Of a DNA stretch of 12,405 nucleotides, positions 7,302 to 12,405 are shown piece after piece. This stretch comes from Chloroflexota bacterium. Lineage in GTDB: Bacteria > Chloroflexota > Limnocylindria > Limnocylindrales > CSP1-4. The stretch spans positions 1 to 12,405 of the forward strand of contig JADGQG010000038.1 in assembly GCA_017882025.1 (NCBI GenBank), given 5' to 3'. The position numbers and the translations under genes were made by a program. Position 1 is the stretch's first letter. Each line of letters starts with the position of its first letter. Under the pieces are notes generated by a model. It was not told where the DNA came from. It was given only the letters and a program-made list of their open reading frames with translations, and ran no database searches.

Positions 7302-8198
7302 TCATCCCGTGATCAACGCGTCGATGTCGGCCTCGCTCTCGGTCACGTCCGCGTGCCGGAGCTCCCAGATCTCATCGTGATCGACGAATCCGCCGGGCTC
7401 GATCCGGGAGATCGGTCCGAGGGTTTCCATCTCGAGCATCTCCGAGTTGGTGAACGTCTGGATGTTGCAGCCATAGTCCGGGTATCTCGCGTCCGGGATG
7501 TAGGGGAACCGCGTGACGAACGCGTCTCCCTCGAGGACATAGGCCGCCCACCCCTTCGTGTTGAGGAAGCCGACCTTCTGGGCTGACGTCGCAGCCGGGT
7601 CCTGGCGAAGCTGGATGTAGCGGCGGCCCCAGTTCCAGCGCGAGTCGCTCATGTCCGTGTAGTACCAGAGGACCAGAGGACTGGCGGGATTGAGCGAGTC
7701 GGGATGCGGCCGGTACTCCGCGTGCGGGAGGATCGCCCGCCCGCCCGGGGCCATGACGGAGATCGACCATGGCGCGAGCTCGACCGCCCATGGGCCGCGG
7801 TTGGTGATCCGATGGCGGACCATCACCCGAGGTGCCGAGCGATCGAGCGTGACCATCATCTCCTTCTCGAGGCCGTTCTCGCGCTCGAGCCCACGGAGCG
7901 TGAGCGTCTCGCCATCCCACTCGTGCTCTACCGGCCCGTTGTCCGGCGCGTACGTCCGCGGGCGTGTCTCCGGGGCGTGCCACAGGCGATGCCCGCCGTA
8001 GCTCCGCCACTCGGTGCCACCGCTCAAGCCGAGCGTCGCGTCGAACGTCTTGAACAGGTTCCGTCCGCCGATGAACGCGAGCCGGATGATGCGGGGGCCC
8101 ACGTCCGTGGTTGCAACCAGCTCGATCTGGTCGTTCGCCAGGCGGAGGCAGTTAGGCCAGCCGCCAAACTCGATCTGCTCCATCACCGTGGTCCTCAT
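7302..8198 (-). CDS. DUF4380 protein, galactose-mutarotase-like fold
   Basis: The 298-aa product matches what I know of the DUF4380 family, whose members are predicted to share the beta-sandwich fold of aldose-1-epimerases. The family pattern is clear: TTDVGPRIIR near 30, GGHRLWHAPE at 68-77, ITNRGPWAVELAPWSISVMAPGG at 131-153 split by strands, WGRRYIQLRQDP at about 190-201, and ETLGPISRIEPGG at 258-270 followed by HDEIWEL. His70/His74 and a Glu in HDEIWEL are candidate catalytic residues by analogy with GalM, which is an inference. There is no signal peptide, so it is cytoplasmic. ATG 8198 is the longest start. ATG 8183 has AGGA 8 bases upstream and may be the true one. It faces galT-galK tail to tail, so it is not in their operon, but a role with galactose or another sugar is plausible. 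The reaction is unknown. Confidence 0.88.
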   Translation of the reverse strand: MRTTVMEQIEFGGWPNCLRLANDQIELVATTDVGPRIIRLAFIGGRNLFKTFDATLGLSGGTEWRSYGGHRLWHAPETRPRTYAPDNGPVEHEWDGETLTLRGLERENGLEKEMMVTLDRSAPRVMVRHRITNRGPWAVELAPWSISVMAPGGRAILPHAEYRPHPDSLNPASPLVLWYYTDMSDSRWNWGRRYIQLRQDPAATSAQKVGFLNTKGWAAYVLEGDAFVTRFPYIPDARYPDYGCNIQTFTNSEMLEMETLGPISRIEPGGFVDHDEIWELRHADVTESEADIDALITG

Positions 8199-8230
8199 GC
8201 CGCTGGGTTCGGTATGCCGCCGGGTTCGGT
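8197..8230. repeat. 17-bp tandem duplication at the DUF4380 start
   Basis: ATGCCGCTGGGTTCGGT (8197-8213) is followed immediately by ATGCCGCCGGGTTCGGT (8214-8230), with one mismatch. It abuts the minus-strand start codon (CAT at 8196-8198). On the minus strand each unit reads ACCGAACC, then CGGCGGCAT or CAGCGGCAT, so the first copy ends in AT of the start codon. It lies in the leader of the DUF4380 gene and is a recent-looking duplication. Confidence 0.7.
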
Positions 8231-8259
8231 CTCTGGACCTCGTTCGCCTATCGTCGTGA

Positions 8260-8290
8260 CCAGACTACCTCGACTCTTCGACCAGTCTGG
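8260..8290. promoter_or_regulatory. Inverted repeat, possible operator and minus-strand promoter
   Basis: CCAGACT (8260-8266) pairs with AGTCTGG (8284-8290) across 17 bases, and GACCAG starts both arms (8258 and 8280). Read on the minus strand, the left arm contains TAGTCT (8267-8262), a possible -10 box for the DUF4380 gene that would give a leader of about 55-70 bases holding the tandem duplication. Overlap of a repeat arm with a -10 box is what an operator would look like. No regulator gene is nearby. Confidence 0.35.
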
Positions 8291-8335
8291 AACGACTCGA
8301 TGCTCACGTGGGCCAGCTCCAGGGCGCGACGACCC

Positions 8336-8354
8336 GCACGGGCGTGCACGGGCG
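8336..8354. repeat. Short direct repeat with 10-bp period
   Basis: GCACGGGCG occurs at 8336-8344 and again at 8346-8354, exactly one helical turn apart, in the spacer between the divergent DUF4380 and TfoX-like genes. It could be a tandem half-site for a regulator or low-complexity GC sequence. Confidence 0.3.
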
Positions 8355-8447
8355 GCGGGCTACCGCTCGGAGCGCCGCCAGTATGGCAGAGTGGTGCCGG
8401 TCCAGGGCCGCGATAGACCTCCTGAAGGCGGTCCCCCGCCGCTCGCG

Positions 8448-8466
8448 TAGACTCGCCGGCGGAGGG
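8448..8466 (+). promoter_or_regulatory. Promoter and ribosome binding site of the TfoX-like gene
   Basis: TAGACT (8448-8453) is a -10 box of the type seen before metH. GGAGGG (8461-8466) lies 5 bases before the ATG at 8472 and fixes that start. The predicted leader is about 12 bases, just long enough for the Shine-Dalgarno sequence. No -35 box is seen. Confidence 0.55.
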
Positions 8467-8471
8467 CGAAA

Positions 8472-8819
8472 ATGGCCGGCTCATCGTGGAAGAAGTCGCC
8501 GCCGGAGCTGGTGGCTGCGTTCGCAACGTGCGTGCACGCGCACCCGGAGCTGGCAATGCGCCAGATGTTCGGCTACCCGGCCGCCTTCCTCGGCGGCCAC
8601 CTGACGACGTCGCTCTACCAGGATCGCTGGGTGGTCCGGCTGGCGGACGCCGACCGCGCGGCGCTGCGGGAGCTTGGCGGCGGGGACTTCGAGCCGATGC
8701 CCGGCCGGCCGATGCGCGAGTACGTGACGCTGCCGGCCTCGATCATCGCGGACCCGGCGGCCCTCGACGCCTGGATCGCCCGGGCGATCGACCACGTCGG
8801 CACGCTGGCACCGAAGTGA
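8472..8819 (+). CDS. Stand-alone TfoX N-terminal-domain protein
   Basis: The 115-aa product is a single TfoX/Sxy N-terminal domain. The family features are present: MRQMFGYPAAFLGGHL near 29-44, a LYQDRWVVRL strand, an ADRAAL helix, then FEPMPGRPMREYVTLP and a C-terminal helix ending LAPK. In gammaproteobacteria TfoX/Sxy is a competence regulator with a second C-terminal domain. That domain is absent here, so a competence role should not be assumed. Single-domain relatives are common in soil bacteria and are largely uncharacterised. The start is set by GGAGGG 5 bases upstream and TAGACT before it. The protein is soluble with no signal peptide. The MFS gene begins 34 bases downstream without an obvious ribosome binding site or promoter, so the two may share a transcript. 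Confidence 0.88.
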   Translation: MAGSSWKKSPPELVAAFATCVHAHPELAMRQMFGYPAAFLGGHLTTSLYQDRWVVRLADADRAALRELGGGDFEPMPGRPMREYVTLPASIIADPAALDAWIARAIDHVGTLAPK

Positions 8820-8853
8820 TGCGGCCGGACAGCGGGCGCCGCGACCGCGCGCG

Positions 8854-10464
8854 ATGAGCACCCGCCGCGGCCCGATCCTGCTCGCGGTGGTCCTGGGGTC
8901 GGGGATCGTCTTCCTCGACGGGACGATCGTGAACGTCGCCCTCGAGACGATCGGGCGGGAGCTGCCCGCATCCCTCGTCGGACGGCTGGAGGGCCTTACC
9001 TACGTCTCCAGCGGGTACCTGGCGGTGCTCGCCGCGCTCCTGGTCCTGGCCGGGGCGCTCTCCGACAGCCTGGGACGGCGCCGCATCTTCCGGCTGGGCC
9101 TGCTGGGATTCGGGATCACGTCCGCGATCTGCGGGGTGGCCCCGACGATGGAAGTGCTGATCCTCGCCCGCCTCCTCCAGGGCGCGGCCGGTGCGCTCCT
9201 CGTGCCGGGGGCGCTCTCGATCATCACGGCTTCCTTCGACGGCGAGGAACGAGGGCGGGCCATCGGGGTCTGGGCGGCCTCGACATCGGCGCTGCTCACC
9301 CTGGGGCCGCTCCTTGGCGGCTTCCTGGTCCAGACCGTCTCGTGGCGGGCCGCGTTCCTCATCAACCTGCCGCTCGTGGTCATCGCGCTCATCGCGCTCC
9401 GGGCGGTTCCCGAGTCGCGCAACGAGGGGGCGACGGGCCGGTTCGACTGGCTGGGGGCGGTCGTCGCCGTCGTCGCGGTCGGTGGGCTCGCCTTCGGTGC
9501 GACCCGGGGCCAGCAACAGGCGTGGCAGGACCCGCTGGCGTTCGCGGCGCTCGGGATCGGGGCGGTAGCGCTGGTCGCATTTCCGGTGCTGATGGCCGTT
9601 CGGCCGAACCCGCTCGTGCCGCTGGGCATCTTCCGGTCGCGCAACTTCTCGGTCGTCAACCTCTCCACGCTCGTCATCTACGGCGCGCTCTACGTCAGCC
9701 TCACGTTCCAGAACCTCTTCCTGCAGGGCACGCTGGGCTACACGCCGCTCGCGTCCGGCATCATCGGGATCCCCTCGAGCCTGCTGCTGACGCTTCTCTC
9801 GACGCCCGCCGGACGCCTCGCCGCTCGCCACGGCGCGCGGCCCTTCATGGTCGCCGGGCCGCTCCTGATGGGCGCCGGCCTCTTCTGGATCTCGCGGATC
9901 CCGGCGACGAGCGCCGCCTGGGCGGCGCGGCCGGACTCGGCGGCGAGCCTCGTGCCTCCGGTGGACTTCCTGGTGGACGTCCTCCCGACCACGCTCCTCT
10001 TCGGCGTCGGGATCGCGATGCTCGTGGCGCCTCTGACCACGGCCCTGATGGCGTCCGTGCCGGTGGCCCGGGCCGGGCTGGGGTCGGCGATCAACAACGC
10101 CGTCTCGCGGGTCGGCGCGCCGCTCGTGAGTGCCGCGCTGTTCATCGCGATCACCGCCACGTTCACGCCGTCGCTCGCCGCGAAGGCGCCCGCCTACGAC
10201 CGAGGATCGCCGCCCTTTTCGACGATCCAGCCGCTCGCGCCGACGCCCGCGGGCACGCCCCCGGATCTCGCCGCCGCCGCGCAGGCCGCCTCGACGGAGG
10301 CATTCCAGCTGGCGATGCGGGTCGCGGGTGGCCTGCTCCTGCTCGGCGCGCTCGTCAACCTTGTCGGGCTCGAGCGGCGGCGTGGGTCGAGCGCGGGTGC
10401 GGGCTCGGGCGCGCCGATGACACCCGCCGGCGATCCGCTGTCGTCCTCGCCGGGGGCCGCCTGA
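8854..10464 (+). CDS. MFS transporter, DHA2 (EmrB/QacA) type
   Basis: This is a cytoplasmic-membrane, proton-coupled drug or metabolite exporter of 536 aa with about 14 hydrophobic segments, the size and layout of the DHA2 branch. The first helix carries the DHA2 motif LDGTIVNVAL at 21-30. The loop between helices 2 and 3 has motif A (GALSDSLGRRRIF, 67-79). Helix 5 has motif C (GPLLGGFL, 151-158), the antiporter signature, followed by WRAAFLINLP at 164-173. The extracytoplasmic stretch about 440-480 is Pro/Ala-rich and longer than usual, and the C-terminal tail after about 510 is a low-complexity Ser/Gly/Pro region. ATG 8854 is the natural start because the first helix follows directly. No Shine-Dalgarno sequence is visible. 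The substrate cannot be read from the sequence. It ends 7 bases before a convergent gene. Confidence 0.95.
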   Translation: MSTRRGPILLAVVLGSGIVFLDGTIVNVALETIGRELPASLVGRLEGLTYVSSGYLAVLAALLVLAGALSDSLGRRRIFRLGLLGFGITSAICGVAPTMEVLILARLLQGAAGALLVPGALSIITASFDGEERGRAIGVWAASTSALLTLGPLLGGFLVQTVSWRAAFLINLPLVVIALIALRAVPESRNEGATGRFDWLGAVVAVVAVGGLAFGATRGQQQAWQDPLAFAALGIGAVALVAFPVLMAVRPNPLVPLGIFRSRNFSVVNLSTLVIYGALYVSLTFQNLFLQGTLGYTPLASGIIGIPSSLLLTLLSTPAGRLAARHGARPFMVAGPLLMGAGLFWISRIPATSAAWAARPDSAASLVPPVDFLVDVLPTTLLFGVGIAMLVAPLTTALMASVPVARAGLGSAINNAVSRVGAPLVSAALFIAITATFTPSLAAKAPAYDRGSPPFSTIQPLAPTPAGTPPDLAAAAQAASTEAFQLAMRVAGGLLLLGALVNLVGLERRRGSSAGAGSGAPMTPAGDPLSSSPGAA

Positions 10465-10471
10465 TCCTCCG

Positions 10472-10834
10472 TCAGCCCGGCAGCGCCACCGTCTGAAGCG
10501 GCACGTCCCAGTGCGCCTCGAGGAGCTCGAAGCGGCGCTGCTCCTCAGCCCGATAGGCGACCTGATCCGGGAAGAGCCGGGCGGTGATCTCCATCTCGGC
10601 GTGCGCCTCCATCGCGGCCCAGTCGCGGTAGACGATCGTGACCAGGACGTCCCAATCGGCCCGGCCGTCGCCATGGAAGCGCGGCACGTCGAGCGTCACA
10701 TCGAGGAAGCGGCCTCCGCGGAGCTGCTCGCGCAGGATCGGCCAGTGGTTGCGGGTGAACAGATCGATGAACTCCGCGTGGGCGCCCCAGCGGGTCCGGT
10801 AGTAGTAGGCGACGCGGACGGGAGATTCGGCCAT
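10472..10834 (-). CDS. Conserved small protein, probable dimeric alpha/beta barrel
   Basis: The 120-aa product begins VRVAYYYRTRWGAHAEFIDLF, then has a His/Trp-containing turn (NHWPILREQL), a charged HGDGRADWD segment at 54-62, a VLVTIVYRDWAAMEAH strand-helix unit, and a C-terminus rich in Glu and Arg ending EAHWDVPLQTVALPG. The alternation of strand and helix, with a strand ending in Tyr-Arg-Asp before an alanine helix, resembles dimeric alpha/beta-barrel proteins. I recall similar unnamed proteins but no assigned function. ATG 10834 is fixed by AGGAGG six bases upstream on the minus strand. The open frame continues upstream into the ADH region, but that part is antisense shadow. It is divergent from the LsrG-like gene across 93 bases and almost touches the MFS gene end. 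No active site can be named. Confidence 0.82.
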   Translation of the reverse strand: MAESPVRVAYYYRTRWGAHAEFIDLFTRNHWPILREQLRGGRFLDVTLDVPRFHGDGRADWDVLVTIVYRDWAAMEAHAEMEITARLFPDQVAYRAEEQRRFELLEAHWDVPLQTVALPG

Positions 10835-10840
10835 GGCTGG

Positions 10841-10846
10841 CCTCCT
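10841..10846 (-). promoter_or_regulatory. Ribosome binding site deciding the 10834 start
   Basis: On the minus strand AGGAGG stands 6 bases before the ATG at 10834, a full consensus Shine-Dalgarno. A weak -10-like GAGCAT lies at 10860-10855, placed as expected for a short leader. Confidence 0.65.
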
Positions 10847-10900
10847 GGGCGGGGATGCTCGACGCGGTGATTCTGGCGCGAACTGCTCGCGCGTGCGCGC

Positions 10901-10919
10901 TACCCTCCGTGGCAGGAGG
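10901..10919 (+). promoter_or_regulatory. Promoter and ribosome binding site of the LsrG-like gene
   Basis: TACCCT (10901-10906) is a plausible -10 box, and AGGAGG (10914-10919) sits 8 bases before the ATG at 10928. The predicted leader of about 15 bases starts almost at the Shine-Dalgarno sequence. No -35 box is seen. It probably drives both the LsrG-like gene and the overlapping dehydrogenase. Confidence 0.55.
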
Positions 10920-10927
10920 TCCCGCCC

Positions 10928-11227
10928 ATGTTTGTCACGCTGGTCCATGTCCACGTGCTCCCGGAGCACGTCACCGACTTCATCGAGGCAACGCGGCCGA
11001 ACCACGCCGGCGCGGTGGCCGAGCCGGGCTGCCTCCGGTTCGACGTGCTCCAGGCGTCCGACGACCCGACCCGGTTCGTGCTGTACGAGGCGTACCGTGA
11101 CGCTTCGGCGGCCGCGGCGCACAAGGAGACGGCCCATTACCTGGCGTGGAAGACCGCGGTCGCCGGCTGGATGGCGAAGCCGAGGCGCGGCGAGTCCTTC
11201 GCCGGCCTCCTGCCCGTCTTTCCGTGA
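10928..11227 (+). CDS. LsrG-like ABM-domain protein
   Basis: The 99-aa product is a dimeric alpha/beta-barrel protein of the antibiotic-biosynthesis-monooxygenase (ABM) superfamily. Compared from memory with E. coli LsrG (96 aa), the enzyme that isomerises the phosphorylated autoinducer-2 dione, shared features include FVTLVHVHV at the N-terminus, DFIEATRPNH with His26 at the same position, LRFDVLQ at 36-42, YEAYRD at 53-58, a HK-T-HY pattern at 65-71, and KPR at 84-86. This is closer than a generic ABM match. True quinol or antibiotic monooxygenases remain possible. The protein is soluble, without signal peptide. The start is fixed by AGGAGG 8 bases upstream. The stop overlaps the dehydrogenase start (GTGA), implying coupled translation and a shared pathway. 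No lsrK, lsrF or transporter gene is present, so AI-2 degradation is not implied. Confidence 0.85.
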   Translation: MFVTLVHVHVLPEHVTDFIEATRPNHAGAVAEPGCLRFDVLQASDDPTRFVLYEAYRDASAAAAHKETAHYLAWKTAVAGWMAKPRRGESFAGLLPVFP

Positions 11228-12405
11228 GCGGCCCGGCGCCGCTCGGGCCGTTTGGCGTCGCGCGACTGCCGCGGATCGTCTTCGGCGCGGGCCGGATCTC
11301 CGAACTGCCCGCCCTCGCAGCCGGGTACGGGACGCACGTGCTCCTGGTGACCGGCAGCCACTCGTTCCGCGACGGTCCGGCCTGGGCGCCGCTCGTGGCC
11401 GGGCTTGAGGCCGCCGGCCTGGCCTGGGACCACCTGGCCGTCGCCGGCGAGCCGTCCCCGCACCTCGTGGATGGCGCGGTCGCGGACCGACGTCGGGATC
11501 CACCGGACGTCGTCGTCGGGATTGGCGGCGGGGCGGCGCTCGACGCGGCCAAGGCGATCGCCGGGCTCCTGCGAAGCGGCACGTCGGTGCTCGACCACCT
11601 GGAGGGCGTGGGGCGCGGCCTGCCCTACCCGGGGCCAGCGACGCCGTTCATCGCCGTGCCGACGACGGCCGGGACGGGCAGCGAGGCGACGAGGAACGCG
11701 GTGATCTCCGGCCGCCTCCCGGACGCCGCCGCGGACGACCCGCCGTTCAAGAAGTCGTTCCGCGACGACCGGCTGGTGGCGTCCATCGCGCTCCTGGACC
11801 CCGACCTGCTGGCCGGCTGCCCGCCGGCGGTGATCGCCGGCGACGGGATGGACGCGCTGACCCAGCTCCTGGAATCGTTCACGAGCACCGACGCTTCGCC
11901 CTTCACCGACGCCGTCGCGCGCAGCGGGCTGGCGGCAATCGGCGGCGCGCTGCCAGCATGGCACGCGGCGGTGCTCGACGGCGCCGGGGCCCCGGAGACG
12001 GCCGCTGCGCGCGGCGCCATGGCGTGGGCCGCGCTCTGCTCCGGGATCGCGCTCGCGAGCGCGGGCCTGGGCGCCGTGCACGGGCTGGTCGCGCCGCTCG
12101 GGGCGAGATTCGGGATCCACCACGGCGCGGGATGCGGGGCGCTCGTGGCAGCGGTCACGCGCACGAACCTCGCGGCACTCACGGAGCGAGCGCCCGGATC
12201 GCGGGCGCTGGAACGCTACGCGGAGGTGTGGCGCCTGCTGGTGGGAGATACGGCGCCGACCGACGGCACGCGCACCGGCGAAGCGGCACGCCACGCGCTG
12301 CTCGCAACCCTCGACCGGCTCACGGCTGTGCTCCGGATCCCCGGGCTGGCAGCCTACGGGGTGACGGCCGACGCGTTCCCCGCGCTCGTGGCCGAGAGTC
12401 GCGGC
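11224..12405 (+). CDS. Iron-containing alcohol dehydrogenase family protein, partial
   Basis: The frame stays open from GTG 11224 to the window edge (394 codons), so the 3' end is cut and probably close to complete. It is a group III (Fe-type) alcohol dehydrogenase: an N-terminal Rossmann-like NAD(P) domain with the GIGGGAALDAAK motif at 99-110 and PTTAGTGSE at 146-154, then the helical metal domain. Usual metal ligands are Asp and His in a DAxxHxxE motif plus two later His. Here the motif reads GDGMDALTQLLESF, giving Asp210 but Gln214 in place of His, while His286 (GAVHGLVAPLG) and His300 (IHHGAG) are kept. The family reduces aldehydes, dicarbonyls or maleylacetate; the substrate is not readable. 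The start overlaps the LsrG-like stop by 4 bases with no Shine-Dalgarno sequence, which indicates an operon. Confidence 0.9.
   Translation, partial: MSGPAPLGPFGVARLPRIVFGAGRISELPALAAGYGTHVLLVTGSHSFRDGPAWAPLVAGLEAAGLAWDHLAVAGEPSPHLVDGAVADRRRDPPDVVVGIGGGAALDAAKAIAGLLRSGTSVLDHLEGVGRGLPYPGPATPFIAVPTTAGTGSEATRNAVISGRLPDAAADDPPFKKSFRDDRLVASIALLDPDLLAGCPPAVIAGDGMDALTQLLESFTSTDASPFTDAVARSGLAAIGGALPAWHAAVLDGAGAPETAAARGAMAWAALCSGIALASAGLGAVHGLVAPLGARFGIHHGAGCGALVAAVTRTNLAALTERAPGSRALERYAEVWRLLVGDTAPTDGTRTGEAARHALLATLDRLTAVLRIPGLAAYGVTADAFPALVAESRG

Noticed and set aside
7300..7314. GATCA-TCCCG-TGATC hairpin between galK and DUF4380
   Set aside because: It lies across the last codons and stop of the DUF4380 gene and has only a 5-bp stem, so coding sequence explains it.
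8472..8819. Competence regulator TfoX/Sxy
   Set aside because: Only the N-terminal domain is present and no competence genes are nearby; the name describes the domain, not the role.
8743..10674. 643-codon minus-strand open frame opposite the MFS gene
   Set aside because: Antisense to a clear 14-helix transporter; the translation is an Arg/Glu/Asp low-complexity polymer.
10928..11227. AI-2 quorum-signal degradation operon
   Set aside because: Only the LsrG-like gene is present; no lsrK, lsrF, lsrR or lsr transporter genes are visible, so the pathway claim is not supported.
10835..11503. N-terminal extension of the minus-strand 120-aa gene
   Set aside because: The consensus AGGAGG before ATG 10834 fixes the start, and the upstream part is antisense to the LsrG-like and dehydrogenase genes.
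11137..12294. 385-codon minus-strand open frame at the right end
   Set aside because: It lies opposite the dehydrogenase, whose NAD and metal motifs prove the plus strand is coding.

Overview
This 12.4-kb window is very GC-rich (roughly 70% by eye) and gene-dense. Genes are either spaced by short gaps or overlap by 4 bases, and several appear to be transcribed with no leader or a very short one from a bare -10 box (TACACT, TAGACT, TACCCT) without a recognisable -35. It looks like chromosomal DNA of a high-GC bacterium such as a Chloroflexota or Actinomycetota member. The sequence alone does not settle the phylum. I see no rRNA, tRNA, CRISPR array, insertion sequence or phage gene.

Layout. 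Positions 1-317 hold no convincing gene, only a few short repeats. A 237-aa protein of unknown function (318-1031) is followed by a strong GC hairpin and then by metH (1078-4767), a full-length cobalamin-dependent methionine synthase with every catalytic motif intact. Next come galT and galK (4839-7204), overlapping by 4 bases, which give the Leloir steps galactose -> galactose-1-phosphate -> glucose-1-phosphate. Facing them on the minus strand is a DUF4380 protein with a galactose-mutarotase-like fold (7302-8198), a possible sugar-processing partner. galE and a classical galM are not in the window.

A 273-base divergent intergenic region (8199-8471) carries a 17-bp tandem duplication, an inverted repeat and the promoter of a stand-alone TfoX N-terminal-domain protein (8472-8819). 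That gene is followed by a 14-helix DHA2-type MFS exporter (8854-10464). A convergent small minus-strand gene (10472-10834) encodes a conserved 120-aa protein of probable dimeric alpha/beta-barrel type.

From the same 93-base divergent spacer, a plus-strand operon starts with an LsrG-like ABM-fold protein (10928-11227). It overlaps by 4 bases an iron-containing alcohol dehydrogenase-family gene (11224 to the window edge). That dehydrogenase has Gln where the first metal-binding His of the family usually sits. The coupled LsrG-like/Fe-ADH pair is the most interesting unit here. It suggests a small carbohydrate or dicarbonyl pathway rather than quorum-signal degradation, because no other lsr gene is visible.

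Most of the window is ordinary metabolism. The items worth following up are the LsrG-like/Fe-ADH pair with its altered metal site, the DUF4380-galTK association, the shared leaderless promoter motif, and the hairpins without T-runs at gene ends.
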